The notes under the pieces were generated by a model. That model had not been told where the DNA came from and searched no databases. It saw only the letters and a program-made list of their open reading frames with translations. From the NCBI GenBank assembly GCA_040506705.1, contig JBEVWG010000021.1, positions 1-64,000 of the forward strand: a stretch of 64,000 nt of DNA, read 5' to 3'. Made by a program: the position numbers and the translations under genes. This DNA is from Thiodiazotropha sp040506705. Its GTDB lineage: Bacteria > Pseudomonadota > Gammaproteobacteria > Chromatiales > Chromatiaceae. Positions within the stretch are counted from its first letter, which is position 1; each line of letters opens with the position of its first letter. Positions 26,868-36,679 of this stretch are shown in pieces.

Positions 26868-27140
26868 ATGAAAACATTAATTATCACAGCAGCCATGATT
26901 CTTTCATCTAATTTGTATGCCGGTGGATTCGATGTCACAGGACAAAACCCGGATCTGTATGACGGTCATGTAAACTCCACAAGATTGGCTACAGCTGTAC
27001 AGCCTGGTATCGGCGACTCCTATGGTAACTCGATCCTTCATTCGGGTGGCTATGCAAAGACGAGTCACAGGGTACAGGGCGGAGTAGATGAAGGTTACGG
27101 TAGTATCCTGATCGATGTTGGTACACCGCTCAACTGGTAA
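26868..27140 (+). CDS. Small exported protein of unknown function, 90 aa
   Basis: GAGGAA about 10 nt upstream of ATG 26868. Signal peptide MKTLIITAAMILSSNLYA, cleavage after A18. The mature 72 residues are Gly/Asp/Ser-rich (GGFDVTGQNPDLYDGH, GIGDSYGNSILHSGGY, GVDEGYGSILID) and end DVGTPLNW. Similar small gamma-proteobacterial proteins exist as I recall, without known function. Probably periplasmic. Confidence 0.65.
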   Translation: MKTLIITAAMILSSNLYAGGFDVTGQNPDLYDGHVNSTRLATAVQPGIGDSYGNSILHSGGYAKTSHRVQGGVDEGYGSILIDVGTPLNW

Positions 27141-27348
27141 AGTGGATAGTGTTAACAGGTCCTAGTGTGGTGCGTCATACTAGCGGGATTGCAGGTTGGA
27201 TGAGCAGAAGGATCTCTTGATATGCCTGGAAGATGTTTGTGAGTAGTGGTGATAGATTGCCGCCAATTCATAGCTATAATTCTCTTTGCTCATCCTTTGC
27301 CTGCCCTGTGATTCAAAAGGGCCGGTATTCGCCAACAAGAGGTGTAAT

Positions 27349-29109
27349 GTGCTTTCTCGACTGGGAGTAGTCTTTGTTGCACTGATCTTTTCTATATCAG
27401 CCTGTACCTCAGTGGATGAAAAAGCATCGCGTGGGGGAAGTTTGATTCCTGGAGCCAATATGGCTCAGGTTCGCTCGGAATCTTTGAAGTTGATCGAGCG
27501 AATGCTTGAAGAGGAGTTTGTACCCGGTATCAGTGTTGCTCTTGTTAATAGTGAGGGTACGCTTTGGGTCGAAGGTTTTGGGGATGCAGACAGTCGTACC
27601 GGTGAGCTGGTAACTGCAGATACGGTGTTTCGTGCAGGTTCGCTGAGCAAACCGGTAACTGCATTGGGTATCATGCAGCTTGTGGCAGATGGCCGCGTAG
27701 ATCTCGATGCGCCCCTCAAAGAGCAGCTTGACATGTTTTCAATTCGTCGCCGTGAATCTTCTGCGATGTCAGTCACGCCAAGACAATTATTAAGCCATCG
27801 TAGTGGTTTGCCCAGTGATCTGCGTAAAGGGATGTATACCGATACCTATTTCACCAAGGTGACAGAACTGCTGCGTAATGAATATGCTGCTTATCATCCC
27901 AACAAGGTTTATAGCTACTCAAACCTCGGTTATGACTTATTGGGTCATTTAATCGAAACAAAAACCTCTGAGCGATATGCCGAATATATGAGGCAGAATC
28001 TGTTCGAACCGTTGGGGATGTCAAGTAGTGGTTTTTTACTGACAAAGGAGATGCGGCAGCAACTCTCTTCCGGACATCTGGATGGTCAGGTCAGGCCTTT
28101 ACCCCCACTGCGGGATATGCCTGCTCTTGGCCTCTATATGTCTGCTCGGGATGCGGGCAGACTTATGACCCGTATTCTGCAGCGCGATTTACCTGGTGTC
28201 TCTGCGCCTCTGATTGAGCAGATGTGGCGCCCGCAAAATGTAGATGGTGAGATCTCCCTGGGTATCTCACCGGGAATGGGTTGGTTTCTACAAGACTATG
28301 CAAACACTGGACGACAGGTTCGCCATGGCGGCAGTACCCTGCTGTTTGGCGCAGAGATGGTGTTATTGCCCAAGCATGGTTTAGGGGTGGCTGTGTTGGC
28401 AAATGGTGCTGGAAGTAATCGAATGGCCCGTGAATTGGCAACTACTATTTTAACTCTTGCATTGATGGTTCAGGGTGGGGAGAGTCATCAACAGCCTCTG
28501 CAGTTGACTGAGCAGGATAACCCTCAGTTTGAAACCCCATCTGGTGGCTATGCGACGGATCTTGGTTTGCTGATGGTGGATCCGGAACACCCCAGGCTTT
28601 GCGCCTGCATTATAGAACGCATTCTTGATCTGGTTCGATTTGATGATGGCAGCTTGGGATTGACTCAACAGAGTATCGACAGCCTTCCAGATGGCTATCG
28701 GGTGTTGGGGGATTTAAGATTCAAATCACGCCAGCAAAATGGTATGGATCTATTGGTCGCCCACCGGGGAGAGGAGGAGATTATTCTTGGCAATAAGATC
28801 GAGTCAGATCCTTGGGAGACGGTTTGGCGCAAGCGCCTGGGAAGTTATAGAACTATAAATCCTGATGGTGATTTCTCGATCCAGGATCTCCATCTGAGTG
28901 AAGAGAGCGGTGTGTTATGTCTGCACTATCGAGCACCACATCTTAGTGAAAGTCTGGTTAGACTGCCTCTGCAGCCGGTCTCAGAGAATGAGGCTGTTAT
29001 ACAGGGATTTGGACGCGGAAGGGGGGAGACGGTGCAAATTGTTGAAATCAACGGAAAGCAGTGTCTGAAGTTCTCTGGTTTCATGGGTGAACCTATTAAT
29101 CAGGAGTGA
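27349..29109 (+). CDS. Class-C beta-lactamase-like serine hydrolase lipoprotein, 586 aa
   Basis: GTG 27349 is preferred to ATG 27286 because AAGAGG (27337-27342) is 6 nt upstream and the protein then begins with a lipoprotein signal (LGVVFVALIFSISAC, Cys19). The hydrolase domain carries SxxK S98-L-S-K101 in RAGSLSKPV, YSN at 190-192 (VYSYSNLGYDLLG) and HGG near VRHGGSTLLFGAEM. A C-terminal 200-residue beta domain follows. Family members are D-Ala-D-Ala peptidases or esterases. It directly precedes an ECF sigma/anti-sigma pair (88 bases). Confidence 0.85.
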   Translation: MLSRLGVVFVALIFSISACTSVDEKASRGGSLIPGANMAQVRSESLKLIERMLEEEFVPGISVALVNSEGTLWVEGFGDADSRTGELVTADTVFRAGSLSKPVTALGIMQLVADGRVDLDAPLKEQLDMFSIRRRESSAMSVTPRQLLSHRSGLPSDLRKGMYTDTYFTKVTELLRNEYAAYHPNKVYSYSNLGYDLLGHLIETKTSERYAEYMRQNLFEPLGMSSSGFLLTKEMRQQLSSGHLDGQVRPLPPLRDMPALGLYMSARDAGRLMTRILQRDLPGVSAPLIEQMWRPQNVDGEISLGISPGMGWFLQDYANTGRQVRHGGSTLLFGAEMVLLPKHGLGVAVLANGAGSNRMARELATTILTLALMVQGGESHQQPLQLTEQDNPQFETPSGGYATDLGLLMVDPEHPRLCACIIERILDLVRFDDGSLGLTQQSIDSLPDGYRVLGDLRFKSRQQNGMDLLVAHRGEEEIILGNKIESDPWETVWRKRLGSYRTINPDGDFSIQDLHLSEESGVLCLHYRAPHLSESLVRLPLQPVSENEAVIQGFGRGRGETVQIVEINGKQCLKFSGFMGEPINQE

Positions 29110-29196
29110 TGCAATCTATATCAAAGCCTCTTCTGCTTGCTGCTAAAGCGTCAGCCCAGTACCCTTAGGGTTGGTTTCAGACCCTCGGAGGGGGCA

Positions 29197-29787
29197 ATGG
29201 AAAATGGGGATCTAGATCCACAGCAAGCGATTAAAAAGCGCAATGAGGAACTCGAATCGCTACTTGCTGCATGTGCGCTAAATGATCGCAAGGCCTTCGC
29301 GCGTTTGTATCGCATGACTTCGGCGAAACTATATGGCGTGGTATTACGTATATTAATTAGGGATGATTTGGCGCAGGACTGTTTGCAGGATGCCTACGTC
29401 AAGATCTGGAACAATGCAGCCAGCTACCGCGCCTATATGGCTGCACCGCTGACTTGGATGTCGACCATTGCGCGCAATCAGGCTTTGGATCTGCTGCGCA
29501 AAAGAAAACGGGAAGTCATGGATCGTGATGACAAAAGTGTGCCGGAGCAGGTAGATGGTGCACCTTTGCCACCGGATAGCCTCTCTCGTAGTGATGATGG
29601 TCGTCGACTGGAGGAGTGTCTTGGAGAATTGAAGGATCAACAGCGACAAGTGCTGGTGTTGGCCTATTTCAAAGGGTTAACTCATGATGAGTTGGCATCC
29701 CACACGGATACACCACTCGGTACTGTCAAGACATGGATACGTCGTGGTTTGAATCAACTTAGGAGGTGTCTGGAAAATGATGCCTAA
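29197..29787 (+). CDS. ECF-type RNA polymerase sigma factor, 196 aa
   Basis: ATG 29197 is chosen over 29137 because GGAGG (29187-29191) precedes it. Region 2 (about 30-105) includes FARLYRMTSAKLYGVVLRIL, QDCLQDAYVKIWNN and PLTWMSTIARNQALDLLRKRKRE; region 4 (about 140-190) includes LKDQQRQVLVLAYFKGLTHDELA and the recognition helix PLGTVKTWIRRGLNQLRRCL. It overlaps the anti-sigma gene by 11 bases, so the two are co-expressed. Resembles the SigK/RskA type. The target promoters are unknown. Confidence 0.9.
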   Translation: MENGDLDPQQAIKKRNEELESLLAACALNDRKAFARLYRMTSAKLYGVVLRILIRDDLAQDCLQDAYVKIWNNAASYRAYMAAPLTWMSTIARNQALDLLRKRKREVMDRDDKSVPEQVDGAPLPPDSLSRSDDGRRLEECLGELKDQQRQVLVLAYFKGLTHDELASHTDTPLGTVKTWIRRGLNQLRRCLENDA

Positions 29788-30475
29788 AGATGAAAAATTA
29801 GATAGCAATACTCTGGCAGGTGAGTATGTTCTCGGAACCCTTGAAGGAGAAGAACGAGAGGATTTCAAGCGCCAGCTGCAAAATGATATCAGACTCCAGG
29901 AGGAGGTAGATGCCTGGGAGCTGCGATTTGCGCCGATGCTCGAGAGTATTGATCCTGTTGCGCCACCAGCTTCTGTTTGGGAAGGTGTGGAGTCGCGCCT
30001 GACGCCTGTCCGGGAATCCCATCTGGATGAGTCCTCGGCAACGAGTGTATGGGATAGCCTCGGTTTCTGGCGTAATCTGGGTATGATGGCCACGACACTG
30101 GTAGTTGCACTTGGCATCGTGCTGATGAGCGGCCAGCCTGGGTCGGAGATGAACAGTGTGTTGGTGGTCATGAATGATCAGGATCGAACAGGATGGGTGG
30201 TTGCTGCTCGACCCAATCATGATTTGGTCAAAGTCAGTGCTGTGGAGCCCACACAATTACCATCCGGTAAGGTGTGTCAATTGTGGATGGAGGATCAGAA
30301 TGGGAATTTACACGCTGTAGGGGTGCTGCCCCATGATGGTAGCCAGGAGTTGGCGCTACCTATGATGCCTAAAGCTAAAAGTGCTTTTAAGGTCTCTGTT
30401 GAGGAGATGGAAGATATGCCTACAGATAAACCGAAGGGTGACATTGTCTTCGAGGGTAAGCTGACAGAGATATAA
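29777..30475 (+). CDS. RskA-like anti-sigma factor, 232 aa
   Basis: AGGAGG at 29761-29766 serves the start. The cytoplasmic N-terminal part (TLAGEYVLGTLEGEEREDFKRQLQND) is the typical anti-sigma-K domain that holds the sigma factor; no zinc HxxxCxxC motif is present. One helix spans about 95-115 (LGMMATTLVVALGIVLMSG). The periplasmic part (VSAVEPTQLPSGKVCQLWMEDQNGN, HDGSQELALP) matches the RskA C-terminal domain. Overlap with the sigma gene supports a partner-switch pair, presumably responding to an envelope signal. Confidence 0.88.
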   Translation: MMPKDEKLDSNTLAGEYVLGTLEGEEREDFKRQLQNDIRLQEEVDAWELRFAPMLESIDPVAPPASVWEGVESRLTPVRESHLDESSATSVWDSLGFWRNLGMMATTLVVALGIVLMSGQPGSEMNSVLVVMNDQDRTGWVVAARPNHDLVKVSAVEPTQLPSGKVCQLWMEDQNGNLHAVGVLPHDGSQELALPMMPKAKSAFKVSVEEMEDMPTDKPKGDIVFEGKLTEI

Positions 30476-30507
30476 GCCACTCTCTCCATATGCAGAGTCT
30501 GTATAGC

Positions 30508-30536
30508 AACCCGGATCTAAAAAATCCGGGTTTTTG
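30508..30536 (+). terminator. Intrinsic terminator after the sigma/anti-sigma operon
   Basis: Perfect 9-bp stem AACCCGGAT/ATCCGGGTT with a 7-nt loop followed by TTTTT. It lies 33 bases after the anti-sigma stop. Confidence 0.92.
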
Positions 30537-30907
30537 GTATATTTGTCAATCGGTTGCTCAAGGTCAACCGTAGATCAGCCATATCTTGTATACTCCCGCG
30601 CGATTCAAGTTGATATATTGAACGGTATTTTAATTAAAAATTTTGATGATTGTTTTTGTAGTAAGGATTTAGGTCGGGATGACGCTAACAGCAATATAGG
30701 CGGATTTGGGAATAGTTACCCATTTTCAATGCCTTCTAAAACAGATCTAGCTTTGAAGCACCATTTTAAGCCCCTGCTATAGAACTTAGTGGGGCAAGAA
30801 TTTCGATAAGGTATAGAGGTAGGGAATCACTACAAGAGTAGCTTTTATCGGTTGGATGGGTTCTCGAATATGTATGCAATATGTTGAATTAAAATGAAAA
30901 ATAGGGA
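30537..30907. other. Intergenic region before the GGDEF/EAL gene
   Basis: About 370 bases. The open frame 30534-30782 begins inside the terminator and lacks a ribosome site, so it is not called. No repeat is seen. Confidence 0.5.
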
Positions 30908-33454
30908 ATGCTCTTGAAGAGCATTACATCTTTTTTGCCTGGTCTCGACTCCTATCGGGGTCGCTATGCCTATTTGGCAGTATTGGTTGGTGCAGTGCTG
31001 CTCGCCTTTGCATTATTGGGCTGGAATCTCGTCAAAACATCCACTCAGTCACAGATTTCTAATATCACCTCCAGAACCCTGGCCTCTGGTGTTCTGGCAG
31101 ATGCTCAGACACAACTGAATAATATAGAAAGTCACTTGCAAAGAATCCTCATCGATCCCAAGAAAGAGGATCTGGACGATACCAAACATGGGTTGAGGCA
31201 ATTGGGTGAGATCCTCAATGACCTTGCTGAAGCGCTACAGCGACTACCAGCAGGAGACCCGAACGTCGCCAAGGCCCTGCTGGATGATCGGAATAAACTA
31301 CATCGTAAAACCTATCAACTTATAGAAGTACGACGGGATGTTCAGGCTTGGTTTCCTGCTATGAAACTCATGTTGGAGGAGATGTATCCCTACAACCAGA
31401 GAGTGCTTGGGCATCTACAGCTACTCCTTCATGAGGCTGAATACAGCCCCGATAGTAAGGACGACCTGATTGTGCAGGTCTCATCCATGCAGCGACTTTG
31501 GCTTGGGTTGACAGCAGAATTTCGGTTGGTGATAGCGAATCGGTTTGGTCTCTTTATGTCTGAGTCTGCGCCACTGCCGGAAAATCGCTATGACACTATT
31601 CTTGACTATGCTGATCGATTTATGGAACGTTTGAGATTCCTTCAGGATCACTATGATCGTGTCAAGCCCAGTTTTACCATGATGGATACTCTGAGCAGAA
31701 TCGAGGTCGATTCTGCCACCTGGATGAACGACTTTAATAAAGTCAAAGAGGTTATGAATACACCAACATGGCGTAGAGATCTGAACTTTATGAGAGATCA
31801 GGTCGATCCATTGTTAAAAACCATGCGTCAACGAATGTCGATTATCGATCTGGGTCTGGATGCACAATCGGCAGAGGATATAACCCGGCTGGCACAAACG
31901 GCGAAGCGTTTATCGACCTCTATATTGTTCTTGGCCTTGATGGGCTTGTTAATGCTTGTTCTTGCCTATCAATTCATAAAACGTAATCTGCTGCAGCCGA
32001 TAGCTGAAACCGCTCTGGCATTGAAGATGGAAGCAAGCGGTTCATTAGAGGCCACAACTCAGCCAAGATCTAATCTTAAGGAAACCAAAGATCTGGTGGA
32101 GGCATTTAGTGAAATGCGCCGACAAGTACATAACCGGCAGAGCCATCTTGACCACATGGTACATCATGACGCATTAACTCAATTACCAAATCGTGTACTG
32201 TTCAGGGATCGTCTTGCGCATGCCCTGGAGATCGCACTTAGAGGTGAGTTTTTAGTTGGCTTGATGTTTCTCGATTTAGATCGATTCAAGCAGGTTAATG
32301 ACAGTTTGGGGCACTTGGTCGGTGACGAGTTGCTGAAAGTGATTGCCGAGCGCCTGACCTCTTTGATGCGTAGCTCGGATACTGTGGCCAGATTAAGTGG
32401 TGATGAGTTTGCGGTCCTTATTGAAGGTATCAGCAGCCGTGAAGATATGGAGCCTTTGGCAGAAAAGATCCTGAACGCCATCAAAGCACCGATAACCATT
32501 GCAAAAAACGAACTGCGGGTGTCGGCGTCTATCGGTATTGCCATAGCGCCCTATGATGATGTCTCAGTGGAGTATCTACTAAGAGATGCTGATACTGCAA
32601 TGTATGAGGCCAAGCGTCAGGGGCGGTCAGCCTATCGCTTTTTTAGTGGAGATATGACCGCCCGAGCCTCTAAAAGTCTGATGTTGGAAAATGATATCCG
32701 CAACGCAGTAGATTCCGGGCAGTTCACATATCACTTTCAGCCTATTGTGGAAACGTATACCGGCAGGTTGTTCTGTTTTGAAGCGCTGCTGCGTTGGGAG
32801 CACCCTGATCGTGGCCTGCTCGATCCTGATTCATTTCTCACGGTGTTGGATGAGACCGGGCTTATCAACACTCTGTTTGAGCCGATGCTGGTACATGCAA
32901 TTGCTTTCCAGCGGGAGCAGAGTCTGTTACGCGATGAGACCGTCGCAATATCGATTAATCTCTCAGCCAGATTACTCAACGACCCAACATTCTGCAGAGG
33001 TTTGCTGGAAAGTCTGGTAAATGGTGAGATTCCGCTTGGGAGTTTGATTCTGGAAATAACTGAAGATACCCTCACCCAGGAACTTGCTGAAGCCGACGTT
33101 TTTCTTCAACAGGCGAAAGCGCTTGGTGCGAGAATAGCGCTGGATGATTTTGGCACCGGACAGGCGTCCCTCAGCCATCTGCGTCAATTCCCATTTGATC
33201 TGTTGAAGATAGATAGGGATTTCATAAAAAATGTTAACGCCGACAATTATGATGCCAGTCTTGTTACCGCGATGATTCAACTGGCCCATGCCTTTCGGAT
33301 CGACGTGATTGCGGAAGGTGTTGAAAGTGAATCTCAACTGGAATTCTTACAGCAGCAGGATTGCGACTTTATTCAGGGCTATCTGGTTGGATTTCCTCAA
33401 CATGCGGAGGAACCTGTTGAACCCATAGGGCATATTCCGCTGTTTCAAACATGA
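30908..33454 (+). CDS. Membrane-bound GGDEF/EAL c-di-GMP enzyme, 848 aa
   Basis: Two helices (about 21-43 and 335-355) bracket a large helical periplasmic sensor domain. A short HAMP-like stretch precedes the GGDEF domain (from about 418, HHDALTQLPNRVLF; active-site SGDEF near 495) and then the EAL domain (EALLRW near 624, NLSARLL, LEITEDTL, DDFGTGQASLSHL, LKIDRDFI, IAEGVES). The EAL motifs look complete, so phosphodiesterase activity is likely; SGDEF replaces GGDEF but can be active in cyclases. Monocistronic. The ligand of the sensor is unknown. Confidence 0.92.
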   Translation: MLLKSITSFLPGLDSYRGRYAYLAVLVGAVLLAFALLGWNLVKTSTQSQISNITSRTLASGVLADAQTQLNNIESHLQRILIDPKKEDLDDTKHGLRQLGEILNDLAEALQRLPAGDPNVAKALLDDRNKLHRKTYQLIEVRRDVQAWFPAMKLMLEEMYPYNQRVLGHLQLLLHEAEYSPDSKDDLIVQVSSMQRLWLGLTAEFRLVIANRFGLFMSESAPLPENRYDTILDYADRFMERLRFLQDHYDRVKPSFTMMDTLSRIEVDSATWMNDFNKVKEVMNTPTWRRDLNFMRDQVDPLLKTMRQRMSIIDLGLDAQSAEDITRLAQTAKRLSTSILFLALMGLLMLVLAYQFIKRNLLQPIAETALALKMEASGSLEATTQPRSNLKETKDLVEAFSEMRRQVHNRQSHLDHMVHHDALTQLPNRVLFRDRLAHALEIALRGEFLVGLMFLDLDRFKQVNDSLGHLVGDELLKVIAERLTSLMRSSDTVARLSGDEFAVLIEGISSREDMEPLAEKILNAIKAPITIAKNELRVSASIGIAIAPYDDVSVEYLLRDADTAMYEAKRQGRSAYRFFSGDMTARASKSLMLENDIRNAVDSGQFTYHFQPIVETYTGRLFCFEALLRWEHPDRGLLDPDSFLTVLDETGLINTLFEPMLVHAIAFQREQSLLRDETVAISINLSARLLNDPTFCRGLLESLVNGEIPLGSLILEITEDTLTQELAEADVFLQQAKALGARIALDDFGTGQASLSHLRQFPFDLLKIDRDFIKNVNADNYDASLVTAMIQLAHAFRIDVIAEGVESESQLEFLQQQDCDFIQGYLVGFPQHAEEPVEPIGHIPLFQT

Positions 33455-33518
33455 GTCCAGTTGAGGTACCCCATTATAAATAACGGGTTAATAATTACTT
33501 CTTCTTGTGGGAAAGCCC

Positions 33519-33547
33519 TTGACAGCGGGGTGAAAGTACCGTAGATT
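33519..33547 (+). promoter_or_regulatory. Sigma-70 promoter of the tRNA gene
   Basis: TTGACA (33519-33524), 17-nt spacer, TAGATT (33542-33547). A near-consensus promoter 54 bases ahead of tRNA-Glu. Confidence 0.85.
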
Positions 33548-33601
33548 TCGCGCTCCACTTTGCAGGTGGCCTCCAGATATTGGAGCCTTTTGTGAAGACC
33601 T

Positions 33602-33677
33602 GTCCCCATCGTCTAGAGGCCTAGGACACTGGCCTTTCACGCCGGTAACAGGGGTTCGACTCCCCTTGGGGACGCCA
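33602..33677 (+). tRNA. tRNA-Glu (UUC)
   Basis: 76 nt with encoded CCA. Acceptor GTCCCCA pairs with TGGGGAC; the D arm is TCGTCTAGAGGCCTAGGA, the anticodon loop CTTTCAC has anticodon TTC at 33636-33638, and the T arm is AGGGGTTCGACTCCCCT. All stems close with normal pairs. A single-gene transcript with its own promoter. Confidence 0.97.
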
Positions 33678-34045
33678 TAAATTCGTAGAGACGATTTTGT
33701 TGGTTGTTCTGGATTGCATCTGCAATCATACCGTGCCTATCCCTGCGATCTCAATCTGCTCTCAGCCAATCTCATAAATACCCTGTTTTCAAGCCGCCGC
33801 TTTTGCATCATTCATCTATAGATTTGATTTACACCAGTAAGCCCAATCTATATCTTTAAGCTTTAACCTAAAAAGATCAATTTACGCTGTAGCGTGATTC
33901 ACCTGACAGGTGACCATGTGCATCGAAGCTATTTTCTACAAAATCAGGAACCTGCTATTAGAATGGAGCGGCCAACTGATTTTCTAGGTTCAATATCCGT
34001 AATAAGCAACTCATTTGGGTATGCTTTTCTGGAGACAATTTTTAT
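33678..34045. other. Intergenic region after the tRNA
   Basis: 368 bases without gene or known repeat. A short CACCTG-a-CAGGTG inverted repeat lies near 33900. No T-rich terminator directly follows the tRNA. Confidence 0.45.
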
Positions 34046-34360
34046 ATGAAAATGAACGACCCGTTCGGACGCATGCAAAGACGTCATCAACAAGGCTATG
34101 AGATGATGCGGGATGCACTTCGCGAGGCAGAGATCGATTCGCCCGTTCAAGCAGAGGAAGCTATCAGGCAGGCATGGAAACGCGGGTTTAAGTTTATGGG
34201 TGTGGGTATGCTGGTACTGTTGTTTATACTCTTATTTATACCCACCGCAGCACCGCTGATTCTTGTGTTGGCAATGCTAATGGTGGTCTGGGTGGTCAGT
34301 TCAAACTTAAATGGTCAGAAATACATCAAGCGTTACATTGAAGAGGAGCTGAAACGCTGA
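34046..34360 (+). CDS. Small two-helix membrane protein, 104 aa
   Basis: A start at ATG 34046 or 34052 is possible. The N-terminal half is a charged amphipathic helix (MQRRHQQGYEMMRDALREAE), followed by two closely spaced membrane helices (GVGMLVLLFILLFIPTAAP and LILVLAMLMVVWVVSSN) and a basic tail (IKRYIEEELKR). Topology suggests a cytoplasmic helical domain on a hairpin anchor. No family is recognised. Confidence 0.55.
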   Translation: MKMNDPFGRMQRRHQQGYEMMRDALREAEIDSPVQAEEAIRQAWKRGFKFMGVGMLVLLFILLFIPTAAPLILVLAMLMVVWVVSSNLNGQKYIKRYIEEELKR

Positions 34361-34713
34361 TGCAGCTTGTGACATATCAGCTATATCAACTATCAGTAAA
34401 TTAATACTCTGACAAAAACCATACCTCTGTTTTTAAGAGTAAGCTGATTACAAGTTTTATATTCTTGGTAGGGTGGGGCCATGCCCCACCAAAAGGCGCT
34501 AGAAGATTAAGGTTTTTAAGTCAGTTTGAGTGTTTATCAATCTAAAATACGCTTTGATAAATAGATTGTTTTCCGGGCTTAAAGATTGGCTTTAAATTTG
34601 AAAAAGGTTGTATACAAAGTAACCAATAAGTTGTCTCAATAAATAGGCTGAACAATCGACCCAATCAAGGGTCTGCATTATGTATTTCTTTATTAATCAT
34701 GTGATGTTTTTCG
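34361..34713. other. Intergenic region with one REP copy
   Basis: 353 bases. Contains the REP palindrome at 34469-34490 and otherwise nothing recognisable. Confidence 0.5.
34469..34490 (+). repeat. GTGGGGC REP palindrome, copy 4
   Basis: TAGGGTGGGGC with CATGCCCCACC, forward orientation, alone in its intergenic region. Confidence 0.9.
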
Positions 34714-35226
34714 ATGAGTGAAAAGAGTAAGGATAACCAGAGTCAGAGTACAATTGTGCTATGGATTGCTGCTGCTATTTTGTTAACTGCGGTCTGTTTG
34801 GTGGCGGTTTACAAGGCATGGCCTATTCTGTTTCCACAGATCAGTCAATCAGCTGCAGTTGATCCTCAATGCGACCTACGTCAAGGGTCCTGCGTATCCT
34901 CAATAGAGCCTGATATAAGGATTAGTTTTTCAATCGAACCCCGAGAGATACCTCTGGTAAAACCTTTGAAACTGCAAGTTCAGGTTAACGGTGTTGATGC
35001 AGACAAGGTGGAAGTGGACTTTACCGGTGTCGACATGAATATGGGTTACAACAGGGTGGTCTTACGACAGCTTGAATCGGGTCTCTACGAAGCTGATGGC
35101 ATGATACCTGTCTGCGTCAGGGATTCGATGGAGTGGGAGGCCAAAGTATTGATTACTACCAAGCAGGGAGTGCTGTCAGCTCCCTATCGTTTCGTTACTG
35201 TACGACCGGGAGTATCTTTGCCCTGA
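34714..35226 (+). CDS. Membrane-anchored periplasmic protein, FixH/YtkA-like, 170 aa
   Basis: One N-terminal helix (about 14-36, IVLWIAAAILLTAVCLVAVYKAW) then a periplasmic beta domain. PLKLQVQVNGVDADKVEVDF, MNMGYNRVVLRQLESGLYEADGMIPVC and EWEAKVLITT resemble FixH/YtkA-like Ig folds found near cytochrome oxidase or copper-handling genes. Cys residues occur in CDLRQGSC. No cytochrome oxidase gene is adjacent here, so the role stays open. Confidence 0.55.
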   Translation: MSEKSKDNQSQSTIVLWIAAAILLTAVCLVAVYKAWPILFPQISQSAAVDPQCDLRQGSCVSSIEPDIRISFSIEPREIPLVKPLKLQVQVNGVDADKVEVDFTGVDMNMGYNRVVLRQLESGLYEADGMIPVCVRDSMEWEAKVLITTKQGVLSAPYRFVTVRPGVSLP

Positions 35227-35698
35227 ATGCAAGAGTTTTCCATAAATTGTTTGTTTTCAGCAGTTCAGGAATCGCCTGAACTGCAGATGATGAGTCACGG
35301 AGTGAGTGACTATTTATAAATATAATGAATATTGGATTGAGTCTGGCATTCATTTAATGGTAATGCTGAAACACAGGCTCCGCCCGCGCTTTGTCATACT
35401 TTAAAAAGTGTTTGTTCTCATTCCTGCTGCTCAATTCCCTTTTAACTGATGACCGTCACTGTCAATTGCTCTACTCCTGTGTTAAATACTTGCCCTGCTT
35501 GTGGATACTAAAATTCCCACAACAGGGCAGAACGTACCCGGTTTGAATATATTGCAGCGCAATAACCAATCATGCGATACGACATGAATATAAAGCAACT
35601 GCAACAAACCAGGATTATAAAATCATAAATACTGAACTTGGAAACAGCGGCTAGACCGTTGTTTTTGTTCAGGGCAGAAAACACGGAGGAATCCAAAT
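35227..35698. other. Upstream region of the mcl-mtkAB operon
   Basis: 472 bases without gene or repeat. It should contain the operon promoter, but I see no GG-N10-GC sigma-54 site and no confident sigma-70 pair. Confidence 0.45.
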
Positions 35699-36679
35699 AT
35701 GGCCTTCAAGAATCGCCTGCATAGAAGCGAACTGGCTGTACCGGGCAGTAATCTACGAATGCTTGAAAAAGCGCCGCACTCTGGTGCTGATCTTGTATTT
35801 ATCGATCTGGAAGATGCGGTTGCACCATCTGACAAGGAGCAAGCCAGAAAAAACGCAATTGAAGCACTCAATAATTATGACTGGTCGAATTGTTCGGTAT
35901 CGGTCCGAATCAATGGCTTGGATTCCCATTTCTGTTATCGCGACATTGTTGATGTGGTGGAACAGGCAGGGGACAAGCTGGACACCATTCTGGTGCCGAA
36001 AGTTGGTCAACCTTCAGATCTTGAATTTGTGGCGCTTCTAATGGAGCAGATTGAAGCGGCAAAAGGGCTCAAGCAGATCAATATGCATGCTCTGATCGAG
36101 ACGGCAATGGGGATGGCTAACGTAGAAGCGATAGCACAAAGCTGTCCAGATCGACTCGAGGCTCTGGTGTTCGGTGTGGCAGATTACGCTGCATCCACTC
36201 AGGCGCGAACTGTCAGCATGGGCGGCGTCAATCCTGACTATCACGTGTTGGCCGATGCGGATGCCAGCGGTAACCGGCAGACATACCTGGGAAATCAATG
36301 GCACTTTGCCATGTCCCGTATGATTGTGGCCTGTCGGGCCTACGGTTTACGTCCTATTGATGGGCCATTTGGTGACTTCAGTGATCCCGAAGGATATTTG
36401 GCAGTGGCCAAATCTTTTGCTGCACTGGGTGGTGAGGGTAAATGGGCCATTCACCCTGCTCAGATAGAACTGGCCAATCAGGTGTTCACGCCGAGTGATG
36501 CGGAAGTGGATCGCGCGAAACGAATTATCCAGGCGATGGATGAGGCTGCCGCCAAAGGATTGGGTGCAGTCAGTCTGGATGGTCGCATGATCGATGCTGC
36601 CTCCATTCGACAGGCTGAGGTGCTGCTGGAGAAGATGGCTCAGGTTGAGCGACTGACCAAGCCGGGGGTCGCTGCGTGA
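35699..36679 (+). CDS. mcl: L-malyl-CoA lyase (HpcH/HpaI-citrate lyase family), 326 aa
   Basis: Cleaves (S)-malyl-CoA to glyoxylate and acetyl-CoA. GGAGG lies 9 nt upstream of ATG 35699. Metal and substrate residues are in ADLVFIDLEDAVAPSDK, VRINGLDSHFCYRD, LIETAMGMANVE and FGVADYAAS; AIHPAQIELANQVFTPS is the family C-terminal signature. The gene overlaps malate-CoA ligase beta (GTGA), which makes its substrate, so malyl-CoA is a better assignment than citryl-CoA or citramalyl-CoA. This is the serine-cycle step that returns glyoxylate; it also occurs in the 3-hydroxypropionate and ethylmalonyl-CoA pathways. Confidence 0.88.
   Translation: MAFKNRLHRSELAVPGSNLRMLEKAPHSGADLVFIDLEDAVAPSDKEQARKNAIEALNNYDWSNCSVSVRINGLDSHFCYRDIVDVVEQAGDKLDTILVPKVGQPSDLEFVALLMEQIEAAKGLKQINMHALIETAMGMANVEAIAQSCPDRLEALVFGVADYAASTQARTVSMGGVNPDYHVLADADASGNRQTYLGNQWHFAMSRMIVACRAYGLRPIDGPFGDFSDPEGYLAVAKSFAALGGEGKWAIHPAQIELANQVFTPSDAEVDRAKRIIQAMDEAAAKGLGAVSLDGRMIDAASIRQAEVLLEKMAQVERLTKPGVAA

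Noticed and set aside
30534..30782. 82-aa open frame after the sigma operon
   Set aside because: It starts within the terminator, has no ribosome site and no protein-like pattern.
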